Shown one piece after another: positions 21,768 through 33,400 of a stretch of DNA of 64,000 bases; the first letter of the stretch is position 1; each line of letters begins with the position of its first letter. Location of the stretch: positions 38,739,254 through 38,803,253 of the forward strand of contig CM039465.1 in the NCBI GenBank assembly GCA_022414725.1, in the 5' to 3' direction. The notes beneath the pieces are model-generated. The model was not told the DNA's origin, did no database searches, and was given only the letters and a program-made list of their open reading frames with translations. This DNA comes from Microglena sp. YARC. Taxonomy: Eukaryota; Chlorophyta; Chlorophyceae; Chlamydomonadales; Chlamydomonadaceae. The translations under genes and the position numbers were made by a program.

Positions 21768-22806
21768 TTTTATGTTGGATAAGGGTAGAGGACCAAAAAT
21801 TATTACTTGCATGAGGAATTTGGTGAGGAGTGTTATCGGCCCAGGTGGTTGCATAAATCCCTTTAAGCGGGTGTTGGCCAAGGTGGCAGCTAGTGGGTAG
21901 GTTGGAGCTGATGCCTTGTGTGAGGTTAGGTGCTAGAATGCGTGGGGGGATATCTCCCATGGGTGTGCGAGGAGGTTGGACAGTGGGCCAGTAAACATTG
22001 TGTCTGGGGATTCCCCCAGTGTTATCAGTATATCTGCTGGAGGCAGGGTCATCTGCGGCCTTACGCGCTAGGCTGTCAGCCCGGTCATTTCCAAGAATGC
22101 CTGTGTGGGAGCGTACTTTGCAAAGGGTGGTGTGTGAGCCATGTACAATTCGTTGAATAAGGTGAGATTGGATTGAATGTAGCAGCTCAGCATGTAGGGA
22201 GCGTGTGGCTGTGGTGGGATCATGGATCATTTTTTTAATGAGTTGAAGTGAACAGAGACTGTCAGTGTGGAGGGTGAGGTTAGTATCGTATGGAATGTTA
22301 ATAATGGCTTGGTGAATTGCCACTAGTTCTGCTCTGTTGTTAGTCCTGGTGGCCCCCCGCCCACCTGGGTTGATGGTGTAGCTCATCCCTGCAATGGGGA
22401 CATAAACTGCAGCCCCTATTTTACTAGGGGAGGCCGAGTTACCTTTGATCAGGCTGCCATCTGTGTAGACCTGGAGGCCTGCAGAGAGGATAGCTGGGTA
22501 TGTGCATGGATGAGTAGTGGGAGGAGTAAGAGGTTGAGGGTGCTCGCGGTGGGGAGTGTGCCAAGGTTTTGAGGTGAGTGATCTGAGTATTCTAGGGTAA
22601 GTGATCTGAGTGTCAGAGGAGGTGAGGGTGTCAGGTGGGGTAATAGTGGTGGGCTCCCAGTGGGGGGAGAGGCTGTGCATGTGGTCGTGCCAAAGCTGGA
22701 TAAAGGCTTGAAGGTTGGGAAAGTAGGTAAGTTGACTTTGGGGACTGCAGATAAGGATGAGGTGTAACTTTTGGGTTGATGGGAGGGTGTGGAGTTTACT
22801 GCCCAA
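21768..22806 (-). mobile_element. LINE copy 1, 5' part (RNase H), continued from 12844
   Basis: The minus strand encodes LQVYTDGSLIKGN, NNRAELVAIHQAI, TLHTDSLCSLQLIKK and GNDRADSLARKAA, a full RNase H domain. The frame stops being LINE-like after SNNFWSSTLIQHKT at 21768, and the next LINE codons (KFHILKA) appear at 12844, so the two parts form one copy split by the copia-like element. Its 5' end at about 22806 lies just upstream of RNase H, so it was 5'-truncated on insertion into the minisatellite (duplicated GCTAGAAGCTGTA at 22807-22819). Confidence 0.85.
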
Positions 22807-22902
22807 GCTAGAAGCTGTATATTCCCCCCTCCTTGTTTGACTTGGCCCCGAAGTAGTTTGTGGGAGCAGGAGCTGGCTAGAAGCTGCATGCAACCCCTCC
22901 TT
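22807..22902. repeat. 68-bp minisatellite, right remnant
   Basis: One and a half units of the array at 10985-11917, including the target-site duplication of LINE copy 1. Confidence 0.85.
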
Positions 22903-22909
22903 CCGTGTA

Positions 22910-23898
22910 TACATATATATGTACTTTTCAGAAGTCTCCAGCGTTGAATACGCTATACAAGATGCCCGTATGAATAAATATGTTTCAGAAGTCTCCAGCA
23001 TTGCTTTGGTTACATTAGTCCCCGTATGAAAAGATATGTGTCAGAGCTAGCTTTATTAGGTCTTTTCTATCGTGTGTCTTGTCCTCTACATCGACACAGT
23101 AAAACAGTTCAATATCTTTTGCATCGTCTTGACACTCTTAGGTGTCAAGAAGGTACCCATGGTTACACGTGCTTGTAGTAAGCCTCGTATATATAGATGG
23201 TTTGCAAGGGTCTTCAGCATTGAATTAGCTTAACAAGTCATCCGTATAAATATATTGTTTACAGTTGTCTGCAGCATTAAATTCGTGACACGAGTCACCC
23301 GTATGAATAAATATGTTTCAGAAGTCTCCAGCGGTGAATTCGTTTAACAAGTCGTCCGTATAAAAATATCATTTACATAATTTACAACATTGAATTCGCT
23401 TCACGACTCATTCGTCTCTATAGGTGGTTTACAGTAGTCGCAAGCATTGAATTCTTTACACGAGTTACCCGTATGAATATAAATGTTTCATATTCTCCAG
23501 AATTGCATTTGTTACACAAGTCATCCGTATAAATATATTGTGTACACACGTCTCTAGCATTGAATTCGTTACACGAGTCACCCGTTTGAATATATTTGTT
23601 TCAGAATCTCCTGCATTGAATTCGTTACACGACTCAGCCTGATATATAGATGGTTTACAGATGCCTCCAACGTTGAATCCGTTAGGCGACTCAGCCGGAA
23701 CTATATATGGTTTCCAGATGTCTCTAGCATTGAGTTTGTTACACGATAACACAAGTCATCCGTATAAATATATTGTTTACATAAGTATCAAGCATTGAAT
23801 TTGGGACACAAACCACCCGTTTGAGTGCATATGTTTAAGAAATATTCAGCATTGAATTCGTTACACGACTCAGCCGCATCTATAGATTGTTTGCAGGA
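22910..23898. repeat. degenerate minisatellite, about 60-bp period
   Basis: Diverged units share AGCATTGAATTCGTTACACG, AGTCACCCGTATGAATA and TGTTTCAGAAGTCTC. One further unit at 24818-24870 shows that the G/C-tract repeat between them was inserted into the array. Confidence 0.75.
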
Positions 23899-23899
23899 G

Positions 23900-24815
23900 T
23901 CCCCCCCCCCCCCCCCCCCCCCCCCTCCCCCCAGGTTGTCCGAGTACCGAGGTCACCTTTTGCCGTCGCTGGAGGCGGCCAGAAAAATATAAAATACATA
24001 TAAAAAACAGGCCCTGTATGTATGCATGTTACAGTCCAGGGGTAGACAAAATAGGCTAAAGGGACTTGCCCAACCGTATAGGAAGGGCTTAAAAAGAAAA
24101 AGCACTGATGAACTGAATGGACCCAGAACAGACACTCCAATACGAAATTAAAAAACAAAACGGTATGGGATCCGCTGCTTGTCGTCTCATGATGTTCAGC
24201 TGGTCAGTCTGGAATTAAAATGTGGGCTGCTGTACTGCTGGGGTGGGGTGGGGTGGGGTGGGGTAGAATTGGGGTGGCCGGGTGGGGGAAAGATACTTCT
24301 TGCATGAGATCCGAAGAGGTGCCAATGGACTGCCCTTGCCAAGGCCTACTCATGGGTGGTCTCATAATTTCAGTGGTGGTGGTGGGCTGGGCTGGGCTGG
24401 GCTGGGCTGGGCTGGGTTTAGGGTGTGGGTGGGGGGCTGTGTGGAGTTAGGGTGTGGGGTTAGGGTGTGGGCTGGGCTGGGGGGCTGGGGGGGGGGGGAG
24501 GGGGGTTCGGGGGGGGGGGGGGGGGGGGTAAAAACTTATTGCATGAGGTCCAAAGTGTTGCCAATAGACTGCACTTACCACTGCCTACTCATGGGTGGTC
24601 TCAGAATTTCATTTGAAGACCTGAGTAAAAAGTTAGCAAACAACAAAATGAGGTCCTCCCCTCCCCCCCCCCCCCCCCCCCTAAATATGATGCTCAGAAA
24701 ATCTGAACCAATGCTCAATAAATCGCAAATATTCATGTCATAGACTTCCTAGTTCCTATACTCGGAATAAATCGATCGGCTTATTTCAACCTTTCGCAGA
24801 GGATGCTACCTCCTG
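23900..24815 (-). mobile_element. G/C-tract repeat, inverted copies inside the minisatellite
   Basis: C tracts at 23901-23932 and about 24663-24680, G-rich pentamer runs at 24237-24270 and 24380-24530, and two copies of the CTACTCATGGGTGGTCTCA segment (24347-24370, 24587-24607) occur here. The block mirrors 3650-4480. It also carries one copy of the dispersed GGACTTGCCCAACC repeat at about 24030-24090. Confidence 0.65.
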
Positions 24816-24889
24816 TCTTCAACATTGAATTTGTTACCCGAGTCGTCCGTATAAATATATTGTTGTTTTAAGACAGAGTGGGTGATTTG

Positions 24890-25608
24890 GACGCCCTATG
24901 CATTCCGAATCACTGCGCAGCTTGTCTTATTTAATTCTGAGTTTTTTTATTATGGGGGAAGCCCCATCCTCGTCGCCTACCACCTCTGTTCTGGCCACAC
25001 TGTACACCTCAAGAAAAATGAATGCAGCCATGCTTGGACTTCACATGAAGTGTGTCCATGTCACTACGCAACCGCATGATAATACATCTACCAGGGGAGC
25101 TATTATACATGTTGACTGAGATGAAACATGAATTGAACCAGCTTGCACACAATCAAGAGGGGTAAAGGGAAGTTGGGTAATCACTGAGTTCACATTTCTA
25201 GCTGAAGCATGGGGCTACAACAAATTGCCTGGCCCGAGCTCAGACGAATCTCCAGCACTTGCTTTTGCTGATTTTGCTGTGCCTTATGCAGCTGTTGCTG
25301 CAACTTCTGCTGCGGTTGCGAGACCAGCATGCGAGACCAGCATCCATCAAGACGGTGGCACATAGAACGCCACCATCCAGGTGGAAACTCTATCTTCTAG
25401 GGCAGTGCTGGTCTCGCAGAAAGGATTGGAAAGCAAGATGGAAGACAGAACGAAAGCAATACGTAAATTCTGCTGCGCTGGTGGTCGAAAATTGATGATG
25501 CGACCTGGAGGAAGTGATGTAGAGAGTCGACCGGTTCACGCTTGGAATCGTGAATCGCCACTGACCAGCAATGGCACTGACGATTTGTCCACCTGTCTGA
25601 ACCCTTCC
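24890..25608. repeat. dispersed repeat module, inverted copy of 5.5-6.25 kb
   Basis: Reverse-complement match to 5525-6250 with the same palindromic CATCAAGACGGTGG and ACCGGTTCACGC anchors. The plus frame at 25381-25779 is probably not a gene, because it is not conserved as protein in the other copy. Confidence 0.65.
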
Positions 25609-25611
25609 TTA

Positions 25612-26089
25612 CAGCTTGTTTCCAACCAGTTGGGGGTCCGGTTAAGGATTGTGTTTCGGAGTGATTCAGACGCTGATTTCAGCGTTTATTCCACTTCTAG
25701 CCGCTTCTGGTTGCCTCAGGAAGATCAGTCGAAAATTGCGTGGCAGGGACGGTGCCCTGCTGCTGCGAATCCATCTTAGAGAAACTGTGCGATCAGTGAT
25801 GAGTGTCCGAGAAAGAAAGAAGGATGCGGGACTCCAAAGCAGCGTGATTTTTAAGAGGCGCGCTCCAACTTCGTGACGTCACCATATCTCATTCATCAAC
25901 CGAACTTAACCGCCCCTTAACTTTCTTTAATGGCGGGGGGGGTGCGCCATTGCACTAACCGGGACGGTTGGTCTTTAACCGGACCTTAACTTTTTGTGTT
26001 TCCGACCAAACACCGGTTAGCGCCGAAAATAACGAATTTAACCGCCGCTTAACCGGACCCTTAATAGTTCCTATAATAGAAACAAGCTG
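25612..26089. mobile_element. 478-bp inverted-repeat element, TTA target duplication
   Basis: Ends are CAGCTTGTTTC (25612) and GAAACAAGCTG (26089), flanked by TTA at 25609-25611 and 26090-26092. GGTCCGGTTAAG is repeated inversely inside each end. A 3-bp TTA duplication is typical of PIF/Harbinger-type elements. It has no coding capacity, so it would be a MITE. Confidence 0.7.
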
Positions 26090-26092
26090 TTA

Positions 26093-27116
26093 GGGTGGAT
26101 TCCCATTGGACTGGATGGGTAAAGTCGGTTGTAGTACTGGATGGGTCGGTATTTGTCGGTTGGGCCCTTTGGATGGGTCGTTGAGCTCTTTGGATGGTTC
26201 GTGCATCCGTACACGGCCACCCATCCAAAACGCACTCCCATTGCAAGCGACTGGATGGGTGCAGCAATACACGCATGTACCACCGGGAACCTTCGCAGGT
26301 ACTTTCAATCAATAGTCGCAAGAAAAGACGGATCGATCGTTGACAGTTCAATTTCTTGCGCTGATCCATCCTAGATCCATTTATTCCTCTTCTCAAGACC
26401 GCACTCCGCGACCTGAAGTCATACCTCGCGGCGTCCATTTCTTTCTTTCAATCTTTCCACGCGATGAGCATGTCAGCCATGGAGCTATTCCGGCTCCTTT
26501 TCTTCATAATTATTCCTGCTGTAAACCGTTCTCGATCGGGCTTAGGTCTAGACCAGACGAGGAAGCGGGAAATTGAGTTTGCGGAACAGTGTCCACAGCT
26601 GCAGTCTTGTATCGGCGTCCAATTCGGCATCGGTGGCATAATCCCACAAGCCTTCCGTCGCCATGTTGCAGAGCGATGAAAGACGAAAAAGAAAAGTAGA
26701 ATGAAGAAGGGGCGTCGAATGGAGAAGAAATTGTTAGAATGTCCCAGATTCCGTCTTGCTCGAAGATGATCTGTGATCCAAAAGTTCGGAAACTCTAATG
26801 GCTAATGAAACTAGCACGTCGGTTGAAGAAAGCAATACGCGTCAGTTGCGCGACCGTCGCCGGATCAATGCCGGACTGTGCCGGAAGGAGCCGGACATTT
26901 TGCGACCCATCCAGAGCCATCCAACCCACACCTCGGTCGAGGGCCTGGATGGATTTTGGCTTTTGGATGGGTCGTCTGGATGGGTATTTCGTCAGTACAT
27001 CCGTACAAATACGAACCATCCAAAACCCCTATGGGAAGGTAAACACTGGATGGGTCGTCGGTTATCCGTACTTAACGACCCATCCAGACCCATCCTGCCC
27101 CAATGGGAATCCACCC
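26093..27116. mobile_element. 1,024-bp inverted-repeat element with TGGATGGGT subterminal arrays, TTA duplication
   Basis: Ends read GGGTGGATTCCCATTGG and its complement, flanked by TTA at 26090-26092 and 27117-27119. Both subterminal regions carry many direct and inverted copies of TGGATGGGT (about 26115-26260 and 26900-27085), likely transposase binding sites. The GGG start and TTA duplication fit PIF/Harbinger. Small interior frames (26300-26800) show no transposase motif, so it is probably non-autonomous. Confidence 0.75.
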
Positions 27117-27442
27117 TTACACATACAGCCTGTTTCCAATTGAGGGTTAGACCGGGTTATGGAGCATAACCGTCCTCGGCAATCGGAAACACTCGAAAAC
27201 TTGTACTTCGCTCGACCGACTTGTACACCATTTTCCGGCAAATTTTTATGATGTGCCGGTGCGGATCGGGGTTACCCTGAACCGTCCCCCCCCCCACACG
27301 GTTAAGCGTAACCCCGATCAGCCATGGTTCCACGCTGGCAATTAAACCCGCAGCGGTCACTTGCGGCCATCATGTGGAGTTGAGCGCGAGCGCTGCAATC
27401 TTATAGATCGTGCAGTCCCGCGCGACCCCTTCAATTCCCCAA

Positions 27443-27737
27443 TGTGGTGGATAACGATCCTCCCACTGAGTTGCCACGCGGTGGTGACGACTTTCCGACA
27501 GATGACGAACGACTTATGTAGGCAGTTGAAACCGAGCGAATTGACCCACTGATCAGTGTCTGATCAGCTACTCGGGAATACCTAAAACGAGGGTTCCATT
27601 AGGGTCTAGACGCGCTGGAAGCGGGAAGGGAGTCTTAAGCCGTGCTTCTGACTCTTAGGGCCGTCTAAACTCCTGAGATCATTTCTTAGGCTTCCAGTTA
27701 CAAGACACTCCGTGTTACAAGGTATTCATATACCACA
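27443..27737 (+). repeat. 5' LTR of the gypsy element
   Basis: 295 bp, TGTGGT...ACCACA. Because the LTRs are repeated, it contains a copy of the end of the pol frame (stop near 27521). Confidence 0.95.
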
Positions 27738-27739
27738 AT

Positions 27740-27757
27740 TGGTTTCTTGAGCCTGGT
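27740..27757 (+). promoter_or_regulatory. candidate primer binding site
   Basis: TGGTTTCTTGAGCC begins two bases after the 5' LTR. A TGG start pairs with the universal CCA end of a tRNA. I cannot name the tRNA from sequence alone. Confidence 0.5.
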
Positions 27758-27828
27758 CGCGCTTTCAAACCGCGCCACTCGCTTTACTCCCCACCCCCGA
27801 CGTCCCCTCGAGCCCACCATCACCGAGT

Positions 27829-29503
27829 ATGGCCTCTTCTTCAGCCCAAGCTGCTGCGGCTCCACCTTCTGAGGTCCCGGATGTTGACGACATGGACCAC
27901 GAGGAGCTCGTCTAGCAAGTCAAGGCTTGGGAGCTGCACGAGCTCTCCAAGGAGAAAAGAAAAGGCGCTGGAGGGCCGGCACCTTCGCCTCCCGACCTTT
28001 CAGCTGCCGAGAAGGAGCTGAAGGAAGCGCGGATGGCTGTCAAAGTCAATGGCAAGAAGGTCGCCACAAGGCCTGACTCCACGCCGCTTGGCAAGGCTGC
28101 CGCGCACGTTGCCCTCGTGGAGAAGGACAGGGTTATCGCTAGCCTCGAACTTCTTCACCATCACGAGGCCGAGGCCACCGCATCCAAGCACCTTGAGGAG
28201 ATGGCTCGGCTCCAAATGCGAATGAGGGATGCCGAACAGGAGACACTTCGAGTTCCGCTCTCCTGAAGGCCCAGCAAACGCCCCCCGCTGGACCACCTGA
28301 GGGCCCCGCTGCTGGATCGCCTGCAACGCCCCCCGCCCCCGCTGGACCACCTGATGGCCCCGCTGCTGGATCGCCTGCAACGCCCCCGCCCCCGCTGGAC
28401 AACCCGCGGCCCCCACAGCTGGACTGCCTGCGGGCCCCCCTGCTGATGGATCGCCTGCTGCTGGCCAGCCCGCTGCTGAAGCGCCCGCTGCAGGACCGCC
28501 CGCCGTTGGCCCTCCCGCTGGACCTCATTCGGACGCTTTAATGGCTCTACGTGACCAGATTGAGCTGCTGGAGGCCAAGGCCAAAGTGGCTGAGCTACAA
28601 GCTGCGGCAGCTAAGGTAGAGTCACATGTTTCGCCCTTGGTCCCGAGGCCCTTAGTTGGCAAGTATGAACGTCCATCCCTTTGGACTGGGGTAGAAGACA
28701 AGAAGCTCCCGAGGGGTAGGATTTGGTGGAAGTTGCTAGAGTCATATTGCACGTTGCACCATATGTTAGTACCATCCAACATACCAAACTTCTTTGGTGG
28801 GGTAGCTGCCGAGTGGCTAGACCACCTCATGACCGCGTCACCGGCCATTACGTGGGCTGAGATAAAAACGCAGTTCCTAAACTTCTATGACCCCTACCAT
28901 GCTGACGACGACATCAATGCACGCCAACGGCTGCATGCCAACTCGATTCGGCAGACCTCGACGGTTAGGCATTACGCTATGACTTTCCAAAACGAAGTGC
29001 GCATTGCCGGGGGTATGCAATTGGATGATCAGCTAGTTCTGTTTCGGTTTGGTCTGATTCCAACCATCGAGGCACGATGCCGCAGACGTACTGCTGCACA
29101 AGGAGGCCGATTTTCCTCTTTAGACGAGCTTGTCGAACATGCTGCTGCCATTGAAACTGAACTTGCTGCCACCAAAACACCAACCCCTACCTCGGCCATG
29201 TACGTTCAGGCAAAAGGCAAACGGCCTGGTGGACCTCACGAGGGGTCCACCCAGCACAAGCACAAGAAGGGCACGGCCCAGACTCCAGCTGCAATGGGCC
29301 CGCCGCCCTTTTCCAGCCCTGCGGGACAGCTACAATTTGCTGAAAAGCATAAGTGGAAGCAGGCTGACGGTCAGCCCTGGACACCGGATGCTATTAAACT
29401 AGCTAAGGAGGGTAACTTATGTTACAAGTGTGGTACGAAGCGCACGGCCGCTACAGCCACTGCCCCCTCCAAGTGCCCTAGCTGCCCTACCGTTAGGAAG
29501 TAG
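27829..29503 (+). pseudogene. gag: gag of the gypsy element, with a nonsense codon and frameshifts
   Basis: The start ATG at 27829 opens an Ala-rich N-terminus. Codon 29 is TAG (27913-27915), and the frame then continues to 28263. A Pro/Ala-rich tandem repeat region (28270-28510, ATPPPAPAGPP-like) contains indels, after which the frame to 29503 is intact. That part has a coiled-coil-like start (DQIELLEAKAKVAELQ) and the conserved capsid-like block FFGGVAAEWLDHLM...FLNFYDP. It ends in a Cys cluster (LCYKCG...KCPSC) that may be a reduced zinc knuckle. The proline repeat is the likely source of the slippage. Confidence 0.8.
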
Positions 29504-29604
29504 GATGTAGGTCTGCTTGTAGACATAGATAGGGATGTTCTTTTTCAGTTTCCGTCCCCTACTATCTGTGTAACACCATCTACAGCACAGACCACATCCC
29601 CTCC

Positions 29605-30489
29605 TTGCCTTCCGACCCTGCCCCGCCTCCTGCCATTCCATGCATATCTGCTTGCACAACAGCTTGTGTCCACGCGGACCAAGCTACCGCACACTTTGAG
29701 GCCACCCTATCGGGGGTATCTGGCAAAGTTCTCATTGACAGTGGAGCAGACTCTGTCTTCGTAGACGCAGAATTCTGTGCTAGGGCAGGTTTAGCCACCT
29801 TTACGGGCTCACCAGTCATGGTGCGGGTAGCTGATGGATCCCAAGTCCTCACTACTACGAGAACGAGTTTTGTCCTGAACTTAGGCAAACATAGGTCAGA
29901 AATTAAATCTGCTTATGCCCTCCCTACGCCAGGGCCCGGCACCACCGGACTTCTCGGAAGAAGTTGGATGATGCAGACGGGGTGCTGCATTGGTTTTGAA
30001 GAGACACGTCTAAGAGCCAGTTTCAAAATAGCTAAAAAGCATAAACGTAGAGTAGCAGTCGAACTGTACTCCACCCGACTCGAGTCGGAACCTCTCTCCA
30101 TCAAGGAATTGGTTGCTTATACTTTGGCACGTATCGAATTTTTTGACACAGCACAGCGAAAAACGCCAGGAGTCCTGTCGAACAGAGCACTTAAAAAGTT
30201 GATCCGCAAATCAAAACAAAAACTCAATTGTTTCGAAGTCCTAGTCACATCAGTGGACCAAGACGACAATGCCTTTACAATTCGAGTAACGGCCGCACAA
30301 GCAAACACGGTGCAACAAACGAAACACGAACGGATAATCTCGGGTTGCGAAACGGACTTTAAAAAGGTCTTCGCCCCGGCAGACAAGATTTCTGACCTTA
30401 GGGCTGACACCCCATTCGTATGCCCCCTCACGGAGGCGGCATCCCACAATTCTCTCGAGGACACAGGTTGTCCCCCGCAGAACTGCTAG
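29605..30489 (+). CDS. pro: aspartic protease region of the gypsy polyprotein
   Basis: The frame contains VLIDSGADSVFVDAEFC (around residues 42-58), with the D-S-G catalytic motif, and GLLGRSWM at the end of the protease fold, followed by about 170 residues of linker. It lies in the -1 frame relative to the end of gag, after a gap of about 100 nt, and overlaps the next frame by 70 nt in another register. No ATG marks the start, so expression would require frameshifting, readthrough or fusion. I cannot tell programmed shifting from mutation here. Confidence 0.8.
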   Translation: MPSDPAPPPAIPCISACTTACVHADQATAHFEATLSGVSGKVLIDSGADSVFVDAEFCARAGLATFTGSPVMVRVADGSQVLTTTRTSFVLNLGKHRSEIKSAYALPTPGPGTTGLLGRSWMMQTGCCIGFEETRLRASFKIAKKHKRRVAVELYSTRLESEPLSIKELVAYTLARIEFFDTAQRKTPGVLSNRALKKLIRKSKQKLNCFEVLVTSVDQDDNAFTIRVTAAQANTVQQTKHERIISGCETDFKKVFAPADKISDLRADTPFVCPLTEAASHNSLEDTGCPPQNC

Positions 30490-33400
30490 AGGTCCAAAAC
30501 CAAGTTAAAGACTTGTTGGCCAAAGGCTACATCAGCCCTAGCTCGAGCCCGTGGGGCGCACCAGTCCTTTTCATCGCCAAACCCGATGGCTCTTGGAGGA
30601 TGGCTATCGACTATCGTAAATTGAACAAGGTCAAAGTACCAAATCTCTATCCCCTCCCACGAATTGACGATCCGTTTGACTCAGTTCGAGGAGCTAGTGT
30701 GTTCTCAAATCTGGATTTACGTAATGCATACCACAACATACGGTTACATGATTCAGACGTCCCGAAAACTGCGTTCATAACCCCGATGGGACTCTATGAA
30801 TTCAAGGTTCTCCCTTTTGGGCTAGCAAATGCACCCTCGGCCTTTACAAAAGTCATGAACACCGTGTTCAGAGATTTAATTGGCAAATTCGTCGTCATTT
30901 ACTTGGATGATATTCTCATCTACAGCAGTAATGATGAAGAACACGAAAAACACATTCGAATTGTGTTACAACGTCTTGAAGATAACCACCTCTTTCTTAA
31001 ACGAGAAAAGTGTTTCTTCTATAGACCGGAAGTCAAATACCTAGGGCATGTGCTCTCCGGTGAAGGCGTCCGAGTCAACGAAACGAAGGTGAAAGCAGTT
31101 GCAGATTGGCCCACACCTACCTCCTCGAAGGAAGTTCAGCAGTTCCTAGGACTCTCTAACTTTTTCAGAAAGTTTATCCAAGGTTACTCGACGCTCGCAG
31201 CCCCACTGATCCAGATTTCGAATCTAACAGACAGGCCAGCACCGATTTCACCGAAATTGAAACCGCCAGGACTGACAAAATCACCGACGGTGACACCAAG
31301 TCCGAAACCACTCGGAAAACGACAGGCAGGGCTCAAGGGACCTGCATTTCAAAATGTTTGGACCCAAGCCTGCCAGGAGGCATTCCTCGGCATCAAAGAA
31401 AGTCTTACGAAGGCTCCTTTGCTTGCACACCCTGACCCAGCGAAGGACTATCGGGCGGTAACCGATGCTTCTGTCGTTGGTACAGGGGGCGTTCTCATGC
31501 AAGATGGGCGACCCATCGCGTACCACTCTCACAAATTCTCAAGCGCTGAACGAAACTACTCCACGGGCGAGCAAGAATTACTCGCAGTGTACTTGGCCTT
31601 GAAAGAATGGCGATGCTACCTCGAAGGTTGCACTGGCAAGTTCGAACTTGACACCGACTACGAACCCCTCGTCTACCTTGCAAATCAGCCCATGCTGAGC
31701 AGAAAGCAGGCACGATATCTTGAGTTTTTCTCGCGCTTCACGAACATGAAGTGGGCTCATATCGCGGGCCGTACTAACGTAGCTGACCCTCTGATTAGGA
31801 ATCCAGCCTTCTCAGAGGCTACGGCTTTGTTCATTCAGAGGCTGTCCGCAAATGACCCACTCCACATGCGCGAAATAGCCCCAGATATTCTGCATGGTTA
31901 CACGGAAGACTTGTGGTTCGATAATCCGCACAATACCAAGTACCTCTCCAAACGGGCAGATGGTTTCTGGGTTGGCACCGGCAAATCCATACGAGCAGCA
32001 TCTGAGTCGCAGATCGTTGTACCAAATGGTAATTCGCTCGAAGCTCGGATTTTGTTTGCTTTCCACGATACCCAACGAAGTGGACATGGAGGCATCGACC
32101 GAACTTTTCGATATGTTGCACGCTACTATTGGTGGCCTGCCATGCGACTCGATGTCGTTGATTACGTACGCCACTGTGATTCTTGCCAACGGGTAAAAAT
32201 TTCACATCAGAACCCGCAGGGTAACCTTCAACCCCTTTCGATTCCGACCGCCCCCTTCGATTCACTGTCCATGGACTTCATCGTTGGGCTACCGAAATCG
32301 AATGGTTTTGATCAGATCTACGTGATCGTTGATCGCCTTACGAAGATGGTCAAACTTATCCCATGCAAAACGACAGACGATGCTGAAAAGATTGCTACCC
32401 TGTTCCACGAGCGCGTGCTCAGCGAACAAGGCCATCCGCTTTCCATCATCTCTGATCGCGATGTTAAGTTCACGAGTAAGTTTTGGCAAACACTATTAAC
32501 TCTGTGCGCTATCCGCCCTGGAATGTCGACTGCATTTCACCCACAAAGAGATGGTCAAACAGAACGTATGAACAGTGTTCTCGAAGACTCTCTTCGCCAT
32601 TTTTCCTCTGCGAATCAGAAAAATTGGGCCAGTCTTTTGCCGAATGCACAATTCGCCATCAACAACTCGTACAACAGAAGCATTCGAGATTTTCCGTTTC
32701 GGTTGCTGTACGGTAGATACCCTCGAGTGGCACTACAACCATCAGATGATGTCATCGCTACGGCACATCAACCAGCCCTGTCCTGGGTCGAGCATATGAA
32801 TAACGCATATGACACGGCCAAGGCAGCGCTTAAATCCGCGAAGGATCGTCAAAAAACGTATGCAGACTTGCACCGTCGACCGGTGAAGTATACTCACGGT
32901 CAGGAAGTTTTGTTGAACTCGAAGAACATCAAATACTGGCCTGGTATGACTCGGAAGCTCATGCCCAGATTCGTTGGTCCCTACGAAATCTCTCACACTA
33001 TCCAAAAGAGGGGGGAGACCATTGCAGCGACTCTATCCCTCCCCGAAGGATGGAAGATTCATCCAACGTTTCACCTATCTCTTGTCAAAGAATACCTATC
33101 CGACGGGACTGGGTTTATTAGACCAAATCCGGAATTGTTACGTACATGCGGTGAACCTATCTACGAGATTAGCAACGTTGTTGATCACAAGATACAGTCT
33201 GGTACGGTGTATTACTATGTACAATGGTTACACTCAGACCATGTTCACTCTTGGGAACTCGAAGAAGAGTTGTTACCTATGTGCTCTGAACAAATCGATT
33301 TGTATTGGAGACAACACCCTTCTCGGGTACGACCCGTGATAGGTGCCAACGACCCGAAACCTAAAACGGTTAAAAAAACTACTCACAGGGATTATGCGAC

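Noticed and set aside
3650..25640. One giant inverted duplication linking 3.6-6.3 kb and 23.9-25.6 kb
   Set aside because: Both modules are inverted individually but keep the same order, so they are separate insertions of two repeat families.
25381..25779. 132-codon plus-strand frame as a host gene
   Set aside because: Lies in a dispersed repeat, and the related copy at 5.5-6.2 kb does not keep the frame.
28139..28528. 129-codon minus-strand frame, Gly/Ala/Ser-rich
   Set aside because: Antisense to the proline-rich repeat of the gypsy gag.
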